Positions 17,563-26,451 are shown, counted from the first letter of the stretch. The stretch is DNA of 64,000 bases from Pseudanabaena sp. M085S1SP2A07QC (GCA_020404895.1 JADBWK010000032.1:1-64000); one strand, 5' to 3'. Program-made: numbers and translations. The notes: generated by a model from the letters alone, not told the origin.

Positions 17563-17603
17563 AAAAAGAGAGTGGCGGCGCAAAGCGCCGCCACTCTCTT
17601 TTT
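17563..17603. repeat. Palindrome with GGCGGCGC core
   Basis: Perfect 19-bp arms AAAAAGAGAGTGGCGGCGC and loop AAA, upstream of the WD40 gene. Same core as 551-605 and 25218-25272 but different outer arms. Confidence 0.9.
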
Positions 17604-17693
17604 AGTCTATAGCTATAATCACTGCGTGTTAGCATATTTTCATAGGTATTTTCTATTTTCGTTCAGGCTAATCCAGCCTTGTTTTCGACCCAC

Positions 17694-17841
17694 AGGACTT
17701 ATGTAAATCAACCAAGAACTCAAGTTCTTGGTTAAAAGCTCAAGTCCACTAAAGTGGACTACAGAATACTGTTAATTAACTCGTTTCAACGGGTTTGAGC
17801 TTTTAGCACGCACTTGAGTGCAGGGATACTGCGTAAGTCCT
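17694..17841. mobile_element. MITE-like element, AGGACTTA ends, modular hairpins
   Basis: Ends AGGACTTATG... and ...GCGTAAGTCCT match the termini of the element at 55221-55313. The interior holds the hairpins ACCAAGAACTCAAGTTCTTGGT, AGTCCACTAAAGTGGACT, and CGTTTCAACGGG, plus GCACTTGAGTGC. These modules, joined by GAGCTTTTAG-like linkers, recur at 21709-21759 and 28333-28396. No target duplication is clear. Confidence 0.7.
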
Positions 17842-17884
17842 ATCCAACTTAATTTCAGACAATCAAGCACAGAAGCTTAGCAAA

Positions 17885-19183
17885 ATGACAAACTTGTTTC
17901 CCATCCTCGCCGCATCCGATCCTCTTGTCGCAGGCTTTATCGGTAAAGAAATCGAGAGACAGCGCAATAATATCGAACTGATTGCCAGTGAAAATTTTAC
18001 GTCCCTCGCAGTTATGGCGGCGCAGGGATCAGTACTGACTAACAAATATGCCGAAGGGCTGCCATCCAAACGTTATTACGGCGGTTGTGAGTTTGTAGAC
18101 GAGATCGAGTCGATCGCAATCGATCGCATCAAAGAATTATTTGGCACAGCCCATGCAAATGTCCAGCCTCACTCTGGCGCACAGGCAAACTTTGCCGTAT
18201 TCCTGACCCTGCTCAAACCAGGTGACACTTTCATGGGTATGGACTTGTCCCACGGTGGACATTTGACACATGGTTCACCTGTAAATGTTTCGGGAATGTG
18301 GTTTAACAAAGTCCATTACGGTTTAAATCAAGAAACCGAACAGCTAGATTTTGATTTGATTCGTGATTTGGCTTTGAAACATAAACCAAAATTAATCATT
18401 TGCGGCTATTCCGCATATCCCAGAATTATCGATTTCGTTAAATTCCGTGCGATCGCAGATGAAGTTGGCGCATACCTAATGGCAGACATCGCTCACATCG
18501 CAGGTTTAGTCGCGTCAGGACATCATCCCAATCCAATTCCCTATTGTGACGTGGTTACGACTACTACCCACAAAACTCTACGTGGACCCCGTGGCGGTCT
18601 GATCATGACTCGCGACGCAGCACTCGGCAAGAAATTCGATAAATCAGTCTTCCCTGGTTCACAGGGTGGCCCCCTTGAGCATGTAATTGCAGCAAAGGCT
18701 GTTGCCTTCGGTGAAGCATTACGTCCTGAGTTCAAGACTTATTGCGGACAGGTGATTGCGAACGCTCAAGCTCTTGCTGCTCAATTGCAAGAACGTGGAT
18801 TCAAACTGGTTTCCAATGGAACTGATAACCATTTGTTGTTGGTCGATCTGCGTTGTATTAGTATGACTGGTAAGGTCGCAGACTTGTTAGTAAGTGGCAT
18901 CAATATCACTGCTAACAAAAACACCGTTCCATTCGATCCTGAATCACCTTTTGTGACTAGTGGTTTACGACTCGGTTCTCCTGCGATGACTTCTCGTGGC
19001 TTGAAAGAATCTGACTTCCGTGAAATCGGCAATATTATCGCCGATCGCCTTTTAAGTCCTGAGAGTGATGCTGCCCAAGCTGATTGTCTCGCAAGAGTTC
19101 AAGCTCTATGCGATCGCTTCCCTCTCTATCCTGAACTTGAGTATCCAGAGATCAGCATGAAGGAACCTGCGCTAGCAGTCTAA
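17885..19183 (+). CDS. glyA: Serine hydroxymethyltransferase
   Basis: GlyA interconverts serine and glycine with tetrahydrofolate, using PLP, in the cytoplasm. The family motifs [43 protein letters not shown] and the PLP-lysine segment [13 protein letters not shown] (Lys near residue 230) are all intact. The 432-residue length is standard. It is monocistronic with a strong terminator at 19198-19237. The 394-bp upstream spacer is filled by two repeats. gcvP of the same glycine pathway lies 15 kb away. Confidence 0.98.
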   Translation: MTNLFPILAASDPLVAGFIGKEIERQRNNIELIASENFTSLAVMAAQGSVLTNKYAEGLPSKRYYGGCEFVDEIESIAIDRIKELFGTAHANVQPHSGAQANFAVFLTLLKPGDTFMGMDLSHGGHLTHGSPVNVSGMWFNKVHYGLNQETEQLDFDLIRDLALKHKPKLIICGYSAYPRIIDFVKFRAIADEVGAYLMADIAHIAGLVASGHHPNPIPYCDVVTTTTHKTLRGPRGGLIMTRDAALGKKFDKSVFPGSQGGPLEHVIAAKAVAFGEALRPEFKTYCGQVIANAQALAAQLQERGFKLVSNGTDNHLLLVDLRCISMTGKVADLLVSGINITANKNTVPFDPESPFVTSGLRLGSPAMTSRGLKESDFREIGNIIADRLLSPESDAAQADCLARVQALCDRFPLYPELEYPEISMKEPALAV

Positions 19184-19197
19184 ATAAAATCCAATTC

Positions 19198-19237
19198 AAA
19201 AAAGGAACGAGTCATGACATGACTCGTTCCTTTTTTT
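19198..19237 (+). terminator. glyA terminator
   Basis: AAGGAACGAGTCAT-GAC-ATGACTCGTTCCTT followed by a T run, 15 bp after the stop. Confidence 0.92.
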
Positions 19238-19362
19238 GATTACATAAAATGCAGCTATCTGTGATGACGATCACCCATAAATAGGCGATCGCATACAACC
19301 AAAGTTTTATAAGAGTGATACGATATTTTTATGATTTATGCTATAAAGCAACCAAAATCAAT

Positions 19363-20523
19363 ATGAAATCATCTTTGCACGTTGATATTGTCTCAGCCAC
19401 AATACTAATTCTATCGTTCCAAGTTGCACAGGTTGATGCGGCTCCAACCAATAATCAAAGCTTTGAAAAATGGTGTTTGCAGAAGGATTCTCTTCTAGTA
19501 GAAACTAAAAAAACGGTTGATGTAATGCTCAAGAAATCTGGCACGCAAGACTGTAAGCTAGCTGAGATGAAGCTTAACAGCCTATCTACACTTTCGCTCA
19601 ACGGGACTCAAATCATTGATATTAAGCCTCTTGCAGGTTTGACTAAGTTAACGAAACTCTATCTCGGCGACAATAAGATCAGTGATATTAAGCCACTTGC
19701 GGGTTTGACTAAATTGACTTTTCTCGATCTAGGCAACAATCAAATTAGGGACATTAAACCACTTGCAGGTTTGACTAAGTTAACAGAACTCTATCTCTTA
19801 AGAAATAAAATCGCTGACATTAAGCCACTTGCGAGTTTGACTAAGTTGACTTTACTTTCGCTCAACAGCAATAAAATCATTGATATCAAGCCTTTTGTGG
19901 GCTTGACTAATTTGACTCACCTCAATCTTAGTAGCAATCAAATTAGCGACATTAAGCCCCTTGAGAGTTTGACTAATCTAACGGCACTCTTTCTTGGCGA
20001 GAATAAGATTGGTGATATTAAGCCGCTTGAAGGTTTGGCGAACCTAACTTTTCTCTCTCTCAGCAGGAACCAAATCAGTGATATTAAGCCACTTGCGGGT
20101 TTAACTAATTTAATGCTCCTTTATCTCGGTAAAAATCAAATTAGTAATGTTAAGCCACTTGAGGGGTTGACTAAGTTGAGTAACCTAATTCTTGAGGAGA
20201 ATCAAGTCAGCAATGTTAATCCACTTGCAGGTTTGAAGGATCTAACGGAACTCTCACTCAGTGATAATCAAATCACTGATGTTAAGCCACTTGTAGGGTT
20301 GACTATGTTGGATCGACTCTCACTCGGTGGTAATCAAATTAGTGATGTTAAGCCACTTGCGGATTTGACTCATCTAACGGTACTTGTTCTCGACGGTAAT
20401 CAAATCATTGATTTTAAGCCACTTGCGGGTTTGACTAAGTTGACCTACCTCGGTCTCAGTAACAACAAAATTAATGACAACTCCTGCCCAGTCAAACCTG
20501 AATCTGTTTGCACATTCTGGTAG
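19363..20523 (+). CDS. Secreted internalin-like leucine-rich-repeat protein
   Basis: About fourteen consecutive 22-residue repeats of the type LTxLxLxxNxISDIKPLAGLTK occupy about residues 55-375, forming a solenoid for protein binding. The ATG at 19363 (MKSSLHVDIVSATILIL) gives a proper signal peptide ending near VDAAP, so it is preferred to the upstream ATG at 19315. A Cys pair precedes the repeats (WCLQK, DCKLAE) and another closes them (CPVKPESVCTFW), probably as disulfide caps. The repeats are similar at DNA level (66-bp period), so recombination between units is likely. The ligand is unknown. Confidence 0.88.
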   Translation: MKSSLHVDIVSATILILSFQVAQVDAAPTNNQSFEKWCLQKDSLLVETKKTVDVMLKKSGTQDCKLAEMKLNSLSTLSLNGTQIIDIKPLAGLTKLTKLYLGDNKISDIKPLAGLTKLTFLDLGNNQIRDIKPLAGLTKLTELYLLRNKIADIKPLASLTKLTLLSLNSNKIIDIKPFVGLTNLTHLNLSSNQISDIKPLESLTNLTALFLGENKIGDIKPLEGLANLTFLSLSRNQISDIKPLAGLTNLMLLYLGKNQISNVKPLEGLTKLSNLILEENQVSNVNPLAGLKDLTELSLSDNQITDVKPLVGLTMLDRLSLGGNQISDVKPLADLTHLTVLVLDGNQIIDFKPLAGLTKLTYLGLSNNKINDNSCPVKPESVCTFW

Positions 20524-20539
20524 TCCTAAAAGTTATATG

Positions 20540-20576
20540 GTAAAGATGGGCGGCGCTAAGCGCCTCCCATCTTTAC
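20540..20576. terminator. Palindrome 3' of LRR gene
   Basis: GTAAAGATGGGCGGCGC-TAA-GCGCCTCCCATCTTTAC, arms near-perfect with one mismatch. Member of the GC-core palindrome family. Confidence 0.8.
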
Positions 20577-20691
20577 GTGTTTAGCACTACCCACATACTA
20601 AACATTCCGTAGCGCGATCGCAAATTTATTGATGATGATGATCATGTTTAAAACATGCGATCGCGCATATCTAAAGTTTTAAAGTAGCAAT

Positions 20692-20746
20692 AAAGTAACA
20701 AAGTTATTACAGCTAACTAATCCCGCCGTAATAATTTTGTTACTTT
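20692..20746. terminator. Hairpin between LRR and methyltransferase genes
   Basis: AAAGTAACAAAGTTATTAC pairs with GTAATAATTTTGTTACTTT across an 18-nt loop. It lies 3' of the minus-strand lipid operon. Confidence 0.65.
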
Positions 20747-20769
20747 AATTTTGGAATTAGAAGAGAAAC

Positions 20770-21642
20770 TCAGATGTGCTTTTCAGCCGTGACAACTCCA
20801 AAAATGCCATTGGATTCCATTTGCACCTGAAAGTTCTCAAATCCAGCAACTTCTGCCCATTGGCGAATTAGCTCCCAAGAGCGCACCCGCATTACCCAAG
20901 GAAGCCCCGTATGAGCTGGCAAAGTACGAGCAATCATTTCTAGCTGAGGATGCTGCGGCTGAATCGTGAAGATCAGCGTCCCTGACGTATCGAGAATCCG
21001 ATAGAGTTGCTGAAAATGATTTTTAATCAGCGCATCATTTGTCAAAATCTCATGTAGTCCTGAAACAATTACCAAGTTTGGTCTTGGCATTACCCGATCT
21101 AGATCTTCGTCATTGAACGCATCTGCCTGTTCGATCTGAGCAGTAACTCCGAATTGAGTCGCTAACTGGCGAGCCTTAGTGACATTCTCTAATTTGTAAT
21201 CACGCAGGGTTGCCGCGATCGCATTATTTCCCAATTCTTGTTCAAATTCTTGCAAAACTTCTAGATCGTAGCGACCACCACCGCAAGCAACATCCAACAA
21301 ATGACAGGGAATATTTTGCCGTTGATAGGACTGCAATACTCTGCGGAGTGTGGTTTTCATCAACTGCGATCGCGATCTAATGCCGCGCCATCCCTGAGAG
21401 TTAAGATAGAACCAATCAATGAGAGTTCCGAGAGGCGTAATCCCACTGGGCTGATTTTTATAAACATACTCTAGCATCACACCTGAATCAAAACCATACT
21501 GAAATCCGATCTGAATGCCTCGTGATAGTTTGCCAATGGTTTTGAGAGAGAGATTCATCAATCCGTAGTACCAAGCCTTAGGATTCCAGATTGGTAGAGG
21601 AAGCAAAAGTTGTTCGTAGGTGGGAAATGTTTTTTGTAGCAT
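20770..21642 (-). CDS. Class I SAM-dependent methyltransferase (YnbC C-terminal-like)
   Basis: The SAM-binding motif LLDVACGGGRYDLEVL lies near residues 115-130, followed by LRDYKLENVTKARQLA and a motif II region PNLVIVSGLHEILTN. The protein resembles the methyltransferase half (PF12147-type) that in E. coli YnbC is fused behind an alpha/beta hydrolase. Here the hydrolase part is absent. It is last in a minus-strand cluster with PlsC, CdsA-like and CDP-alcohol phosphotransferase genes, so a lipid or lipid-headgroup substrate is the natural guess (inference). It is separated from plsC by 116 bp containing a repeat. Confidence 0.75.
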   Translation of the reverse strand: MLQKTFPTYEQLLLPLPIWNPKAWYYGLMNLSLKTIGKLSRGIQIGFQYGFDSGVMLEYVYKNQPSGITPLGTLIDWFYLNSQGWRGIRSRSQLMKTTLRRVLQSYQRQNIPCHLLDVACGGGRYDLEVLQEFEQELGNNAIAATLRDYKLENVTKARQLATQFGVTAQIEQADAFNDEDLDRVMPRPNLVIVSGLHEILTNDALIKNHFQQLYRILDTSGTLIFTIQPQHPQLEMIARTLPAHTGLPWVMRVRSWELIRQWAEVAGFENFQVQMESNGIFGVVTAEKHI

Positions 21643-21708
21643 GATAACCTCGGTGGGTAAGGAAAAAGGATAAAGGATAAAGGATAAAGTAGATAAAATC
21701 TATTTTTT

Positions 21709-21759
21709 AGTCCACTGAAGTGGACTTGAGCTTTTAGCCAAGAACTTGAGTTCTTGGTT
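21709..21759. repeat. Modular double hairpin at end of plsC
   Basis: AGTCCACTGAAGTGGACT, a GAGCTTTTAG linker, and AAGAACTTGAGTTCTT, in inverted orientation to the same modules at 17712-17760. Its end abuts the plsC stop codon. A triple AGGATAA repeat lies just beyond (about 21668-21690). Confidence 0.8.
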
Positions 21760-22400
21760 TATCTTTCTGCTGACAGAGCCTGTACGCGGTCTGTTAGTTG
21801 CTGAAGAAAGATTTGTTTTTGTCCATTCCAATACATGGCTTCACCAATGAAGATTGAGCATAGCAATGGGACGATGAGGAAGTCGCCTTTCGGGAGCGCT
21901 TTGCCTAGACCATGCAGGAAAATGGGAACGATTGGTACATGAGGATGTTGCTTGGCTAGATGGGCGATGCCACTTCTAAACTCACCGATGCTTTCAGGAG
22001 TGCCTCTAGTGCCTTCAGGATAGAGAATGAGAATCTGATTTTCGGCGATCGCATCGGCACAGTTTTTAAAGAAATTGCGATGGTTGCTGCAATTATCTCG
22101 ACAGTTACCCGATTCCGTTGAAACGGGAATAATATGTAGAATGTGACGTGCAAACCATGCTAAGCAAGGATTTTGTTGGAGAAAATACTCCTCATTGGCG
22201 ACGGGGCGAATATGCTGCACCTTTGATAAGGGGAATAGCGACAAGAGAACAAGGGTATCTAGATGGCTATTGTGATTAGCGACTAGAATTGCGGGGCCAG
22301 TTGTGGGCAATCTCTCGCGATGTTGGATGCGCAATCCTAGCAGAACTAAGACGATGATTTTTGTGGTTAGAAAGAAGATAACGCTAATAATTTGTTTCAT
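21759..22400 (-). CDS. PlsC-type 1-acylglycerol-3-phosphate acyltransferase
   Basis: Acyltransferase motif I NHNSHLD (H43, D48) and motif III YPEGTRG (E129) define the PlsC family, which acylates lysophosphatidate or related lipids at the membrane. An N-terminal hydrophobic helix (about residues 4-23) should anchor it. The start overlaps the end of the CdsA-like gene by 4 bp (ATGA), indicating translational coupling. It is likely dedicated to the same lipid route as its neighbours and not the housekeeping PlsC (inference from context). Confidence 0.88.
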   Translation of the reverse strand: MKQIISVIFFLTTKIIVLVLLGLRIQHRERLPTTGPAILVANHNSHLDTLVLLSLFPLSKVQHIRPVANEEYFLQQNPCLAWFARHILHIIPVSTESGNCRDNCSNHRNFFKNCADAIAENQILILYPEGTRGTPESIGEFRSGIAHLAKQHPHVPIVPIFLHGLGKALPKGDFLIVPLLCSIFIGEAMYWNGQKQIFLQQLTDRVQALSAER

Positions 22401-23350
22401 AGCAATTGTCCTTGGAAGTAGAAATAAACTGTGAAGTGAAAAAATAGAGGTGCGGTGTAAGTGAGGCTATCAATGCGATCCAAGATGCCACCATGTCCTG
22501 GGAGCAGATTGCCGCTATCTTTAATGCCCAAATCTCTTTTCAGGGCAGAGATATTCACATCTCCGATAAATCCTGTCAGGCTGAGCAATAGCCCTAGAAA
22601 ACCAGCATGGACTAAATCAAAGGGAGTCAACCAAGGCGCTAAGGCGATCGCTAATCCTGTGGTTGTCAAAACTCCTCCTAGCAATCCTTCAACGGTTTTA
22701 TTGGGACTGACTTTGGGAATGATTTTATGGCGACCAAATAGCTTGCCGAAGATATATTGAGAAATATCGTTGATTTCAGTCAGCAGCAATAGATAGACTA
22801 ATAAGCCTGTGCCTCCTGCGATCGGATTGCCACTTAGGGGAAGCATGATTAAATATGAGAGATGGCTAATCGTATATACATTCAACATCAGCCCCCAATG
22901 GATTGTGCCGATCGCATTTAAAAAGCCTTCAGTTTCACCAGTGAGCAACATCCGCATCGGCAGGAGCAAGAACATATAGATGGGAATAAAAATTAAAAAC
23001 ATTCCATACCAGCCAATGTAAATCCAAAAATATTGGAGGACTATGGCAAGATATGCCCAGAGTAAAACGCGGCGATCGCTAAAGCGAGTGGGAATTACAG
23101 AGAGATATTCTCGCAGAGCGATAAAACTGAGAAACATAAAGAAGATGATAGATGCAGGATGTTTCAGCAATATGGCGAGACTGAAAATAGTCACCATCAC
23201 CCACCAAGATTTGATGCGGGCATTTAGTTCGCTATAGTCTGTATCCCAATGGCTTAAGGCTAAACCGAGGACGGTAAGGGTAGCGATCGTAAGTAGTCCA
23301 AAAATTCCCGCGAGGGTATATAACACTGGTGTAGCTAAATTTATTTCCAT
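22397..23350 (-). CDS. Phosphatidate cytidylyltransferase (CdsA/YnbB-like)
   Basis: The C-terminus carries the CdsA signature: S-A-L-KRDLGIKDSG then LPGHGGILDRIDS (about residues 270-300). This enzyme makes CDP-diacylglycerol from phosphatidate and CTP in the inner membrane, and about eight hydrophobic helices are visible. It overlaps the upstream CDP-alcohol phosphatidyltransferase gene by 10 bp and the downstream plsC by 4 bp. In E. coli the same pairing is ynbA-ynbB, and YnbB is a CdsA paralogue. This is therefore probably a second, specialised CdsA. Confidence 0.9.
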   Translation of the reverse strand: MEINLATPVLYTLAGIFGLLTIATLTVLGLALSHWDTDYSELNARIKSWWVMVTIFSLAILLKHPASIIFFMFLSFIALREYLSVIPTRFSDRRVLLWAYLAIVLQYFWIYIGWYGMFLIFIPIYMFLLLPMRMLLTGETEGFLNAIGTIHWGLMLNVYTISHLSYLIMLPLSGNPIAGGTGLLVYLLLLTEINDISQYIFGKLFGRHKIIPKVSPNKTVEGLLGGVLTTTGLAIALAPWLTPFDLVHAGFLGLLLSLTGFIGDVNISALKRDLGIKDSGNLLPGHGGILDRIDSLTYTAPLFFHFTVYFYFQGQLL

Positions 23351-23979
23351 GATTCAACCTTCTGTAACATTCCTTGCGTACGATTAATAATTGTCCACAT
23401 TTGTAGAAAAATTACTCCAATTAAAAGGAGTGTGAGCCATTGAGAAGGAGCAACTCCTAAGCCGAGGATCAAGCTAATTAAGCCAAATACAAAGGCGCGA
23501 TCGCTTTTGCCCATGGGGCCCTCGTAATGTCGTATATGGTCAATCTCATAGCCTAAGACCCCGACCATTTCCGAAGCGATCGCTAATATTACAATTCCAA
23601 CAATCAAGGCAGCAGAAACACCTGAAACCAGAGCAAATGGTAGATATAGACAAACATCGGAAATGACATCTCCCATCTCATTGAGAATGCAGCCTAATGC
23701 TGATTTTTGATTATGTTCGCGAGCCAGCATTCCATCGATCGCATTCAGACCCATGCGGACTAATAAGGCGATCGGCAGAGAGCAAAGAACCTGTTGCGTC
23801 GTGGGCAAAAAAGGATGCGCGAGTTGCGTACTTTGAACAAGTGCTAGTCCCGTCACCCCTGACAACAAAATCGCTGCTCCCGTAACTTGGTTAGGAGAAA
23901 TTTGCCATGCTGCCAATTGGGCTACGAATGGGCGGAGCAGATTTTGAAAGGCTGATTTGCATTGGTAGATTGAAATCAT
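23341..23979 (-). CDS. CDP-alcohol phosphatidyltransferase family (YnbA-like)
   Basis: The family motif D-x2-DG-x2-AR-x8-G-x3-D-x3-D appears here as N79-x2-D82-G83-x2-A86-R87-x8-G96-x3-N100-x3-D104, so the first and third Asp are Asn. The 212-residue protein has about six transmembrane helices. The canonical reaction swaps CMP of a CDP-alcohol for another alcohol. With two ligands changed, either metal use differs or the reaction is unusual. YnbA-type proteins may share the change (uncertain recollection). It is the first gene of the lipid operon. Its promoter should lie in the 213-bp spacer to the divergent gene at 24193. Confidence 0.85.
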   Translation of the reverse strand: MISIYQCKSAFQNLLRPFVAQLAAWQISPNQVTGAAILLSGVTGLALVQSTQLAHPFLPTTQQVLCSLPIALLVRMGLNAIDGMLAREHNQKSALGCILNEMGDVISDVCLYLPFALVSGVSAALIVGIVILAIASEMVGVLGYEIDHIRHYEGPMGKSDRAFVFGLISLILGLGVAPSQWLTLLLIGVIFLQMWTIINRTQGMLQKVESWK

Positions 23980-24192
23980 TAGCTTCTCCGAAAACTCGTG
24001 AGCTAATCATGCAACCTTTACCCCTGTAGTGAGAATGACTTGATCGAGTAGACTGCGATCGCCTAGAAGCGTGAAGAAGTAGATCGAAGTAGGGCGAAGT
24101 TTTTTAAAAAAGGTTGTTATATTTGATTAATAAATCCCAATAGTTTTTTGCTTTCGGCAAAAAAACTTGGATCTCCAGCTAATTGGTAACTT

Positions 24193-25215
24193 ATGTTAGA
24201 TTCGCCAGCAATTCGTCCTGAAGCTCTTGAACAGTGGCTTTCAGAAACAATCCAACAACATTATGTGGCGATGCTGCTTCGGCGAATCGGGATGACGCGG
24301 CGCAGAGCCGATTGTTTTGTTCGACTAGCCCTGTATTTATTTTTAAAAGATTGCCAATCGCGAAAAGTTCTCCCGAAATCACCACTGACGGAGTTATCTT
24401 TTCCACAAGGATGGGTTGAATGTAGCTGTCTCGAAGCCGCAGAAGTATTTTATAGCGACAAAGATCGGGGTGGCGATCGCTCTGCGGGGTTGATGCTTAA
24501 TAAGCTAGTTGATTTGGGGCTAATCCAAAAACAGTTTGACGGCAACTGCACCCAAATCAAAATTCAACCACCACCAGATCTACTTGAAAGTGACGCTCAA
24601 GACTCAAATATATGCTTTGCGATCGATGCTTTTGACCCGCGCAGTGATGCGATTCCGATCGCAAATTTGTTAGCTAGCAACTACAACTGGCTCAATCGCA
24701 ATAACGATGCAGTCACCTATCGCATTGCCAATATTCTTCGCGATTGGGCTAGTCAATATGCAGCAGGCTTACGAGTTCTGCGCCGTAGCGACAATCAAAA
24801 CCCTGTTGGTTTTTATGCTTTCTATCCGACTAAACGGGAATCAGAAATAAAGTTTTTTGAACCTCCTAGTCGCGGACTGCATTTGAGTCAAGTTTCTGAT
24901 ATTGATCCTTTTCAGATGGCTTTGGCAGGAGATGAAGCCTGTCAGTCCATTTTTGTGAGAAGTTGGGTGATTGATAGTGAATATCGACAAGCATCTCAGC
25001 CTAGTCTTTTGCTAGATTCTCAACAAACTCTCCAGAGAATGCAGCAAGATTTCCCGAATCTATGGGATATGTACACTTTAATCATTCACCCCAATTATGC
25101 AGCTTTAGCAGGAGCCTTAGGATTTCAAAAAACGAGTTCCGATCCAAAAATGCCTCTCTATTGGATGTATCAAGCAGTAGATCGCTTTCTCAAGCTTGAT
25201 ATGCAAAAATTATAA
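24193..25215 (+). CDS. Conserved hypothetical protein, possible GNAT-like C-terminus
   Basis: A 340-residue soluble protein. The N-terminal part (about 1-130) is helical and contains RRIGMTRRRADCFVRLALYLFLK and a winged-helix-like segment (LMLNKLVDLGLIQKQF). The C-terminal part (about 190-330) has strands and helices such as VGFYAFYPTKRESEIKFFE and LWDMYTLIIHPNYAALAGALGF, faintly like an acyltransferase fold. The resemblance is weak and I do not assign a function. Two Cys-rich spots are visible (ECSCLEA). It stands alone and is divergent from the lipid operon. Confidence 0.7.
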   Translation: MLDSPAIRPEALEQWLSETIQQHYVAMLLRRIGMTRRRADCFVRLALYLFLKDCQSRKVLPKSPLTELSFPQGWVECSCLEAAEVFYSDKDRGGDRSAGLMLNKLVDLGLIQKQFDGNCTQIKIQPPPDLLESDAQDSNICFAIDAFDPRSDAIPIANLLASNYNWLNRNNDAVTYRIANILRDWASQYAAGLRVLRRSDNQNPVGFYAFYPTKRESEIKFFEPPSRGLHLSQVSDIDPFQMALAGDEACQSIFVRSWVIDSEYRQASQPSLLLDSQQTLQRMQQDFPNLWDMYTLIIHPNYAALAGALGFQKTSSDPKMPLYWMYQAVDRFLKLDMQKL

Positions 25216-25217
25216 CC

Positions 25218-25272
25218 GTAAATGCAAAATAGGGTGGCGGCGCAAAGCGCCGCCACCCTATTTTGCATTTAC
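25218..25272. terminator. Perfect palindrome spanning two convergent gene ends
   Basis: 26-bp arms GTAAATGCAAAATAGGGT + GGCGGCGC, loop AAA. It starts 3 bp after the stop of the plus-strand gene, and the right arm contains the TAA (25269-25271) of the minus-strand J-domain gene. Confidence 0.92.
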
Positions 25273-26288
25273 CGATGAAATTGTACTAAAAACTCTAACA
25301 TTAACTCCTCTTCCGTCATTTGCTGTTGCTTCAAATCTGAAGGGCCCCTCAAAAACTCTTGAATCGTGATGCGGCGATCTCGAAAATCAAGCACAAATTG
25401 ATGAAGTTGTTCAACGACTTCGACATGAGCCTCAATCTCAAATAGAGCCTCACCAATAGGATCACCGCCATATTTAGTGATCTGTTGAAAAACAGTAGTC
25501 ATTTCACCCTGTTGAGTTTTTTTTGTGAGTTTAAGTTGTTGCTTGAGGGTAGCGAGTTGCTCCTTCAGAAAAGAATTTTCTGACTCCACCTTCGCACAAT
25601 GTCGAGTCAGATCATCGGAACTATCGCGATCAATTAATGCTTCCAGCTCTTGCTGCTTCTCGATATCCAAAAGCCTTGCCAAGTCGCCATTTTGATAAGC
25701 TAGATTGATTTCCTTCATCACCTCAGTACGAAAAGCTTTTTCCACTTCATCGGTAACTTTGTCAGGGTGAAAGCGATCGGCTAGACGCAAAAAAAGCTGG
25801 CGAATCTTTTTTAGATCATCTCGATCGGGTCTTGCAATATCTTCCATAACTTCCTGATGCGATCGCCTCTCATAGCCTCTCCATTCCGACTCATCCTCAG
25901 AATCATCAACTTCCACATCAGCAGCAGTAGGCAACTTTTGAGGACTGATCAGCCCATCTGCTTGGAGATGATAGTAAACTGACTCGATATCTTTTCGAGA
26001 TTTCTTCCCCAACTTTCGACCAGCGAAAATTTCCTTAAATACTTCATGGATTTGGCGATCGAGTTCCAATATTTTTTGACGAAAAGGAGCGACGCGCTGA
26101 GCGATCGCAATCCCAACATCCTTAATGCTATCGTTGAGCTTATTTAATTTAGAACGATTTGACTCAATTTGTTTGAGCAATTTCTCATTTTCTTTCTCCA
26201 AAAAATTAAGCCGATTCCGCAAGTCAGATAGCCCAAGAGTCCCTTGGGAAGATGTAGCAGAACGAGTAGATTTAGATTGTCGCGCCAT
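25269..26288 (-). CDS. Coiled-coil protein with central J domain
   Basis: Around residues 155-205 lies a J domain with the HPD tripeptide in LFLRLADRFHPDKVTDEVEK, followed by MKEINLAYQNGDLARLLDIE. J domains recruit and stimulate Hsp70 ATPase. The N-terminus (about 18-65, LNFLEKENEKLLKQIESNRS) and the region about 225-260 are coiled coils. There is no Gly/Phe or zinc-finger region, so this is a type III J-protein, with an unusual central J domain. Client and DnaK partner are unknown. The gene is transcribed alone, and the stop is within a palindrome arm. Confidence 0.82.
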   Translation of the reverse strand: MARQSKSTRSATSSQGTLGLSDLRNRLNFLEKENEKLLKQIESNRSKLNKLNDSIKDVGIAIAQRVAPFRQKILELDRQIHEVFKEIFAGRKLGKKSRKDIESVYYHLQADGLISPQKLPTAADVEVDDSEDESEWRGYERRSHQEVMEDIARPDRDDLKKIRQLFLRLADRFHPDKVTDEVEKAFRTEVMKEINLAYQNGDLARLLDIEKQQELEALIDRDSSDDLTRHCAKVESENSFLKEQLATLKQQLKLTKKTQQGEMTTVFQQITKYGGDPIGEALFEIEAHVEVVEQLHQFVLDFRDRRITIQEFLRGPSDLKQQQMTEEELMLEFLVQFHR

Positions 26289-26451
26289 AGTGGGTAAAGG
26301 AGGAGGAGCTAAGTGTAAAAACTATCATCTAGTAAAATCCTACCATCAGTTATAATACCAAAACCTAACTTTTCTGGGATGGGATAACGCTTTCGCTCAT
26401 GTAGGTAAATAGGTGGAAGGAGGAAAAAGAAGGCGACGCAGGAAGTCAAAA

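Noticed and set aside
19600-20460. Regular 66-bp repeats resembling an array
   Set aside because: They are the in-frame leucine-rich repeats of a protein. No spacer/repeat alternation of a CRISPR array exists anywhere in the window.
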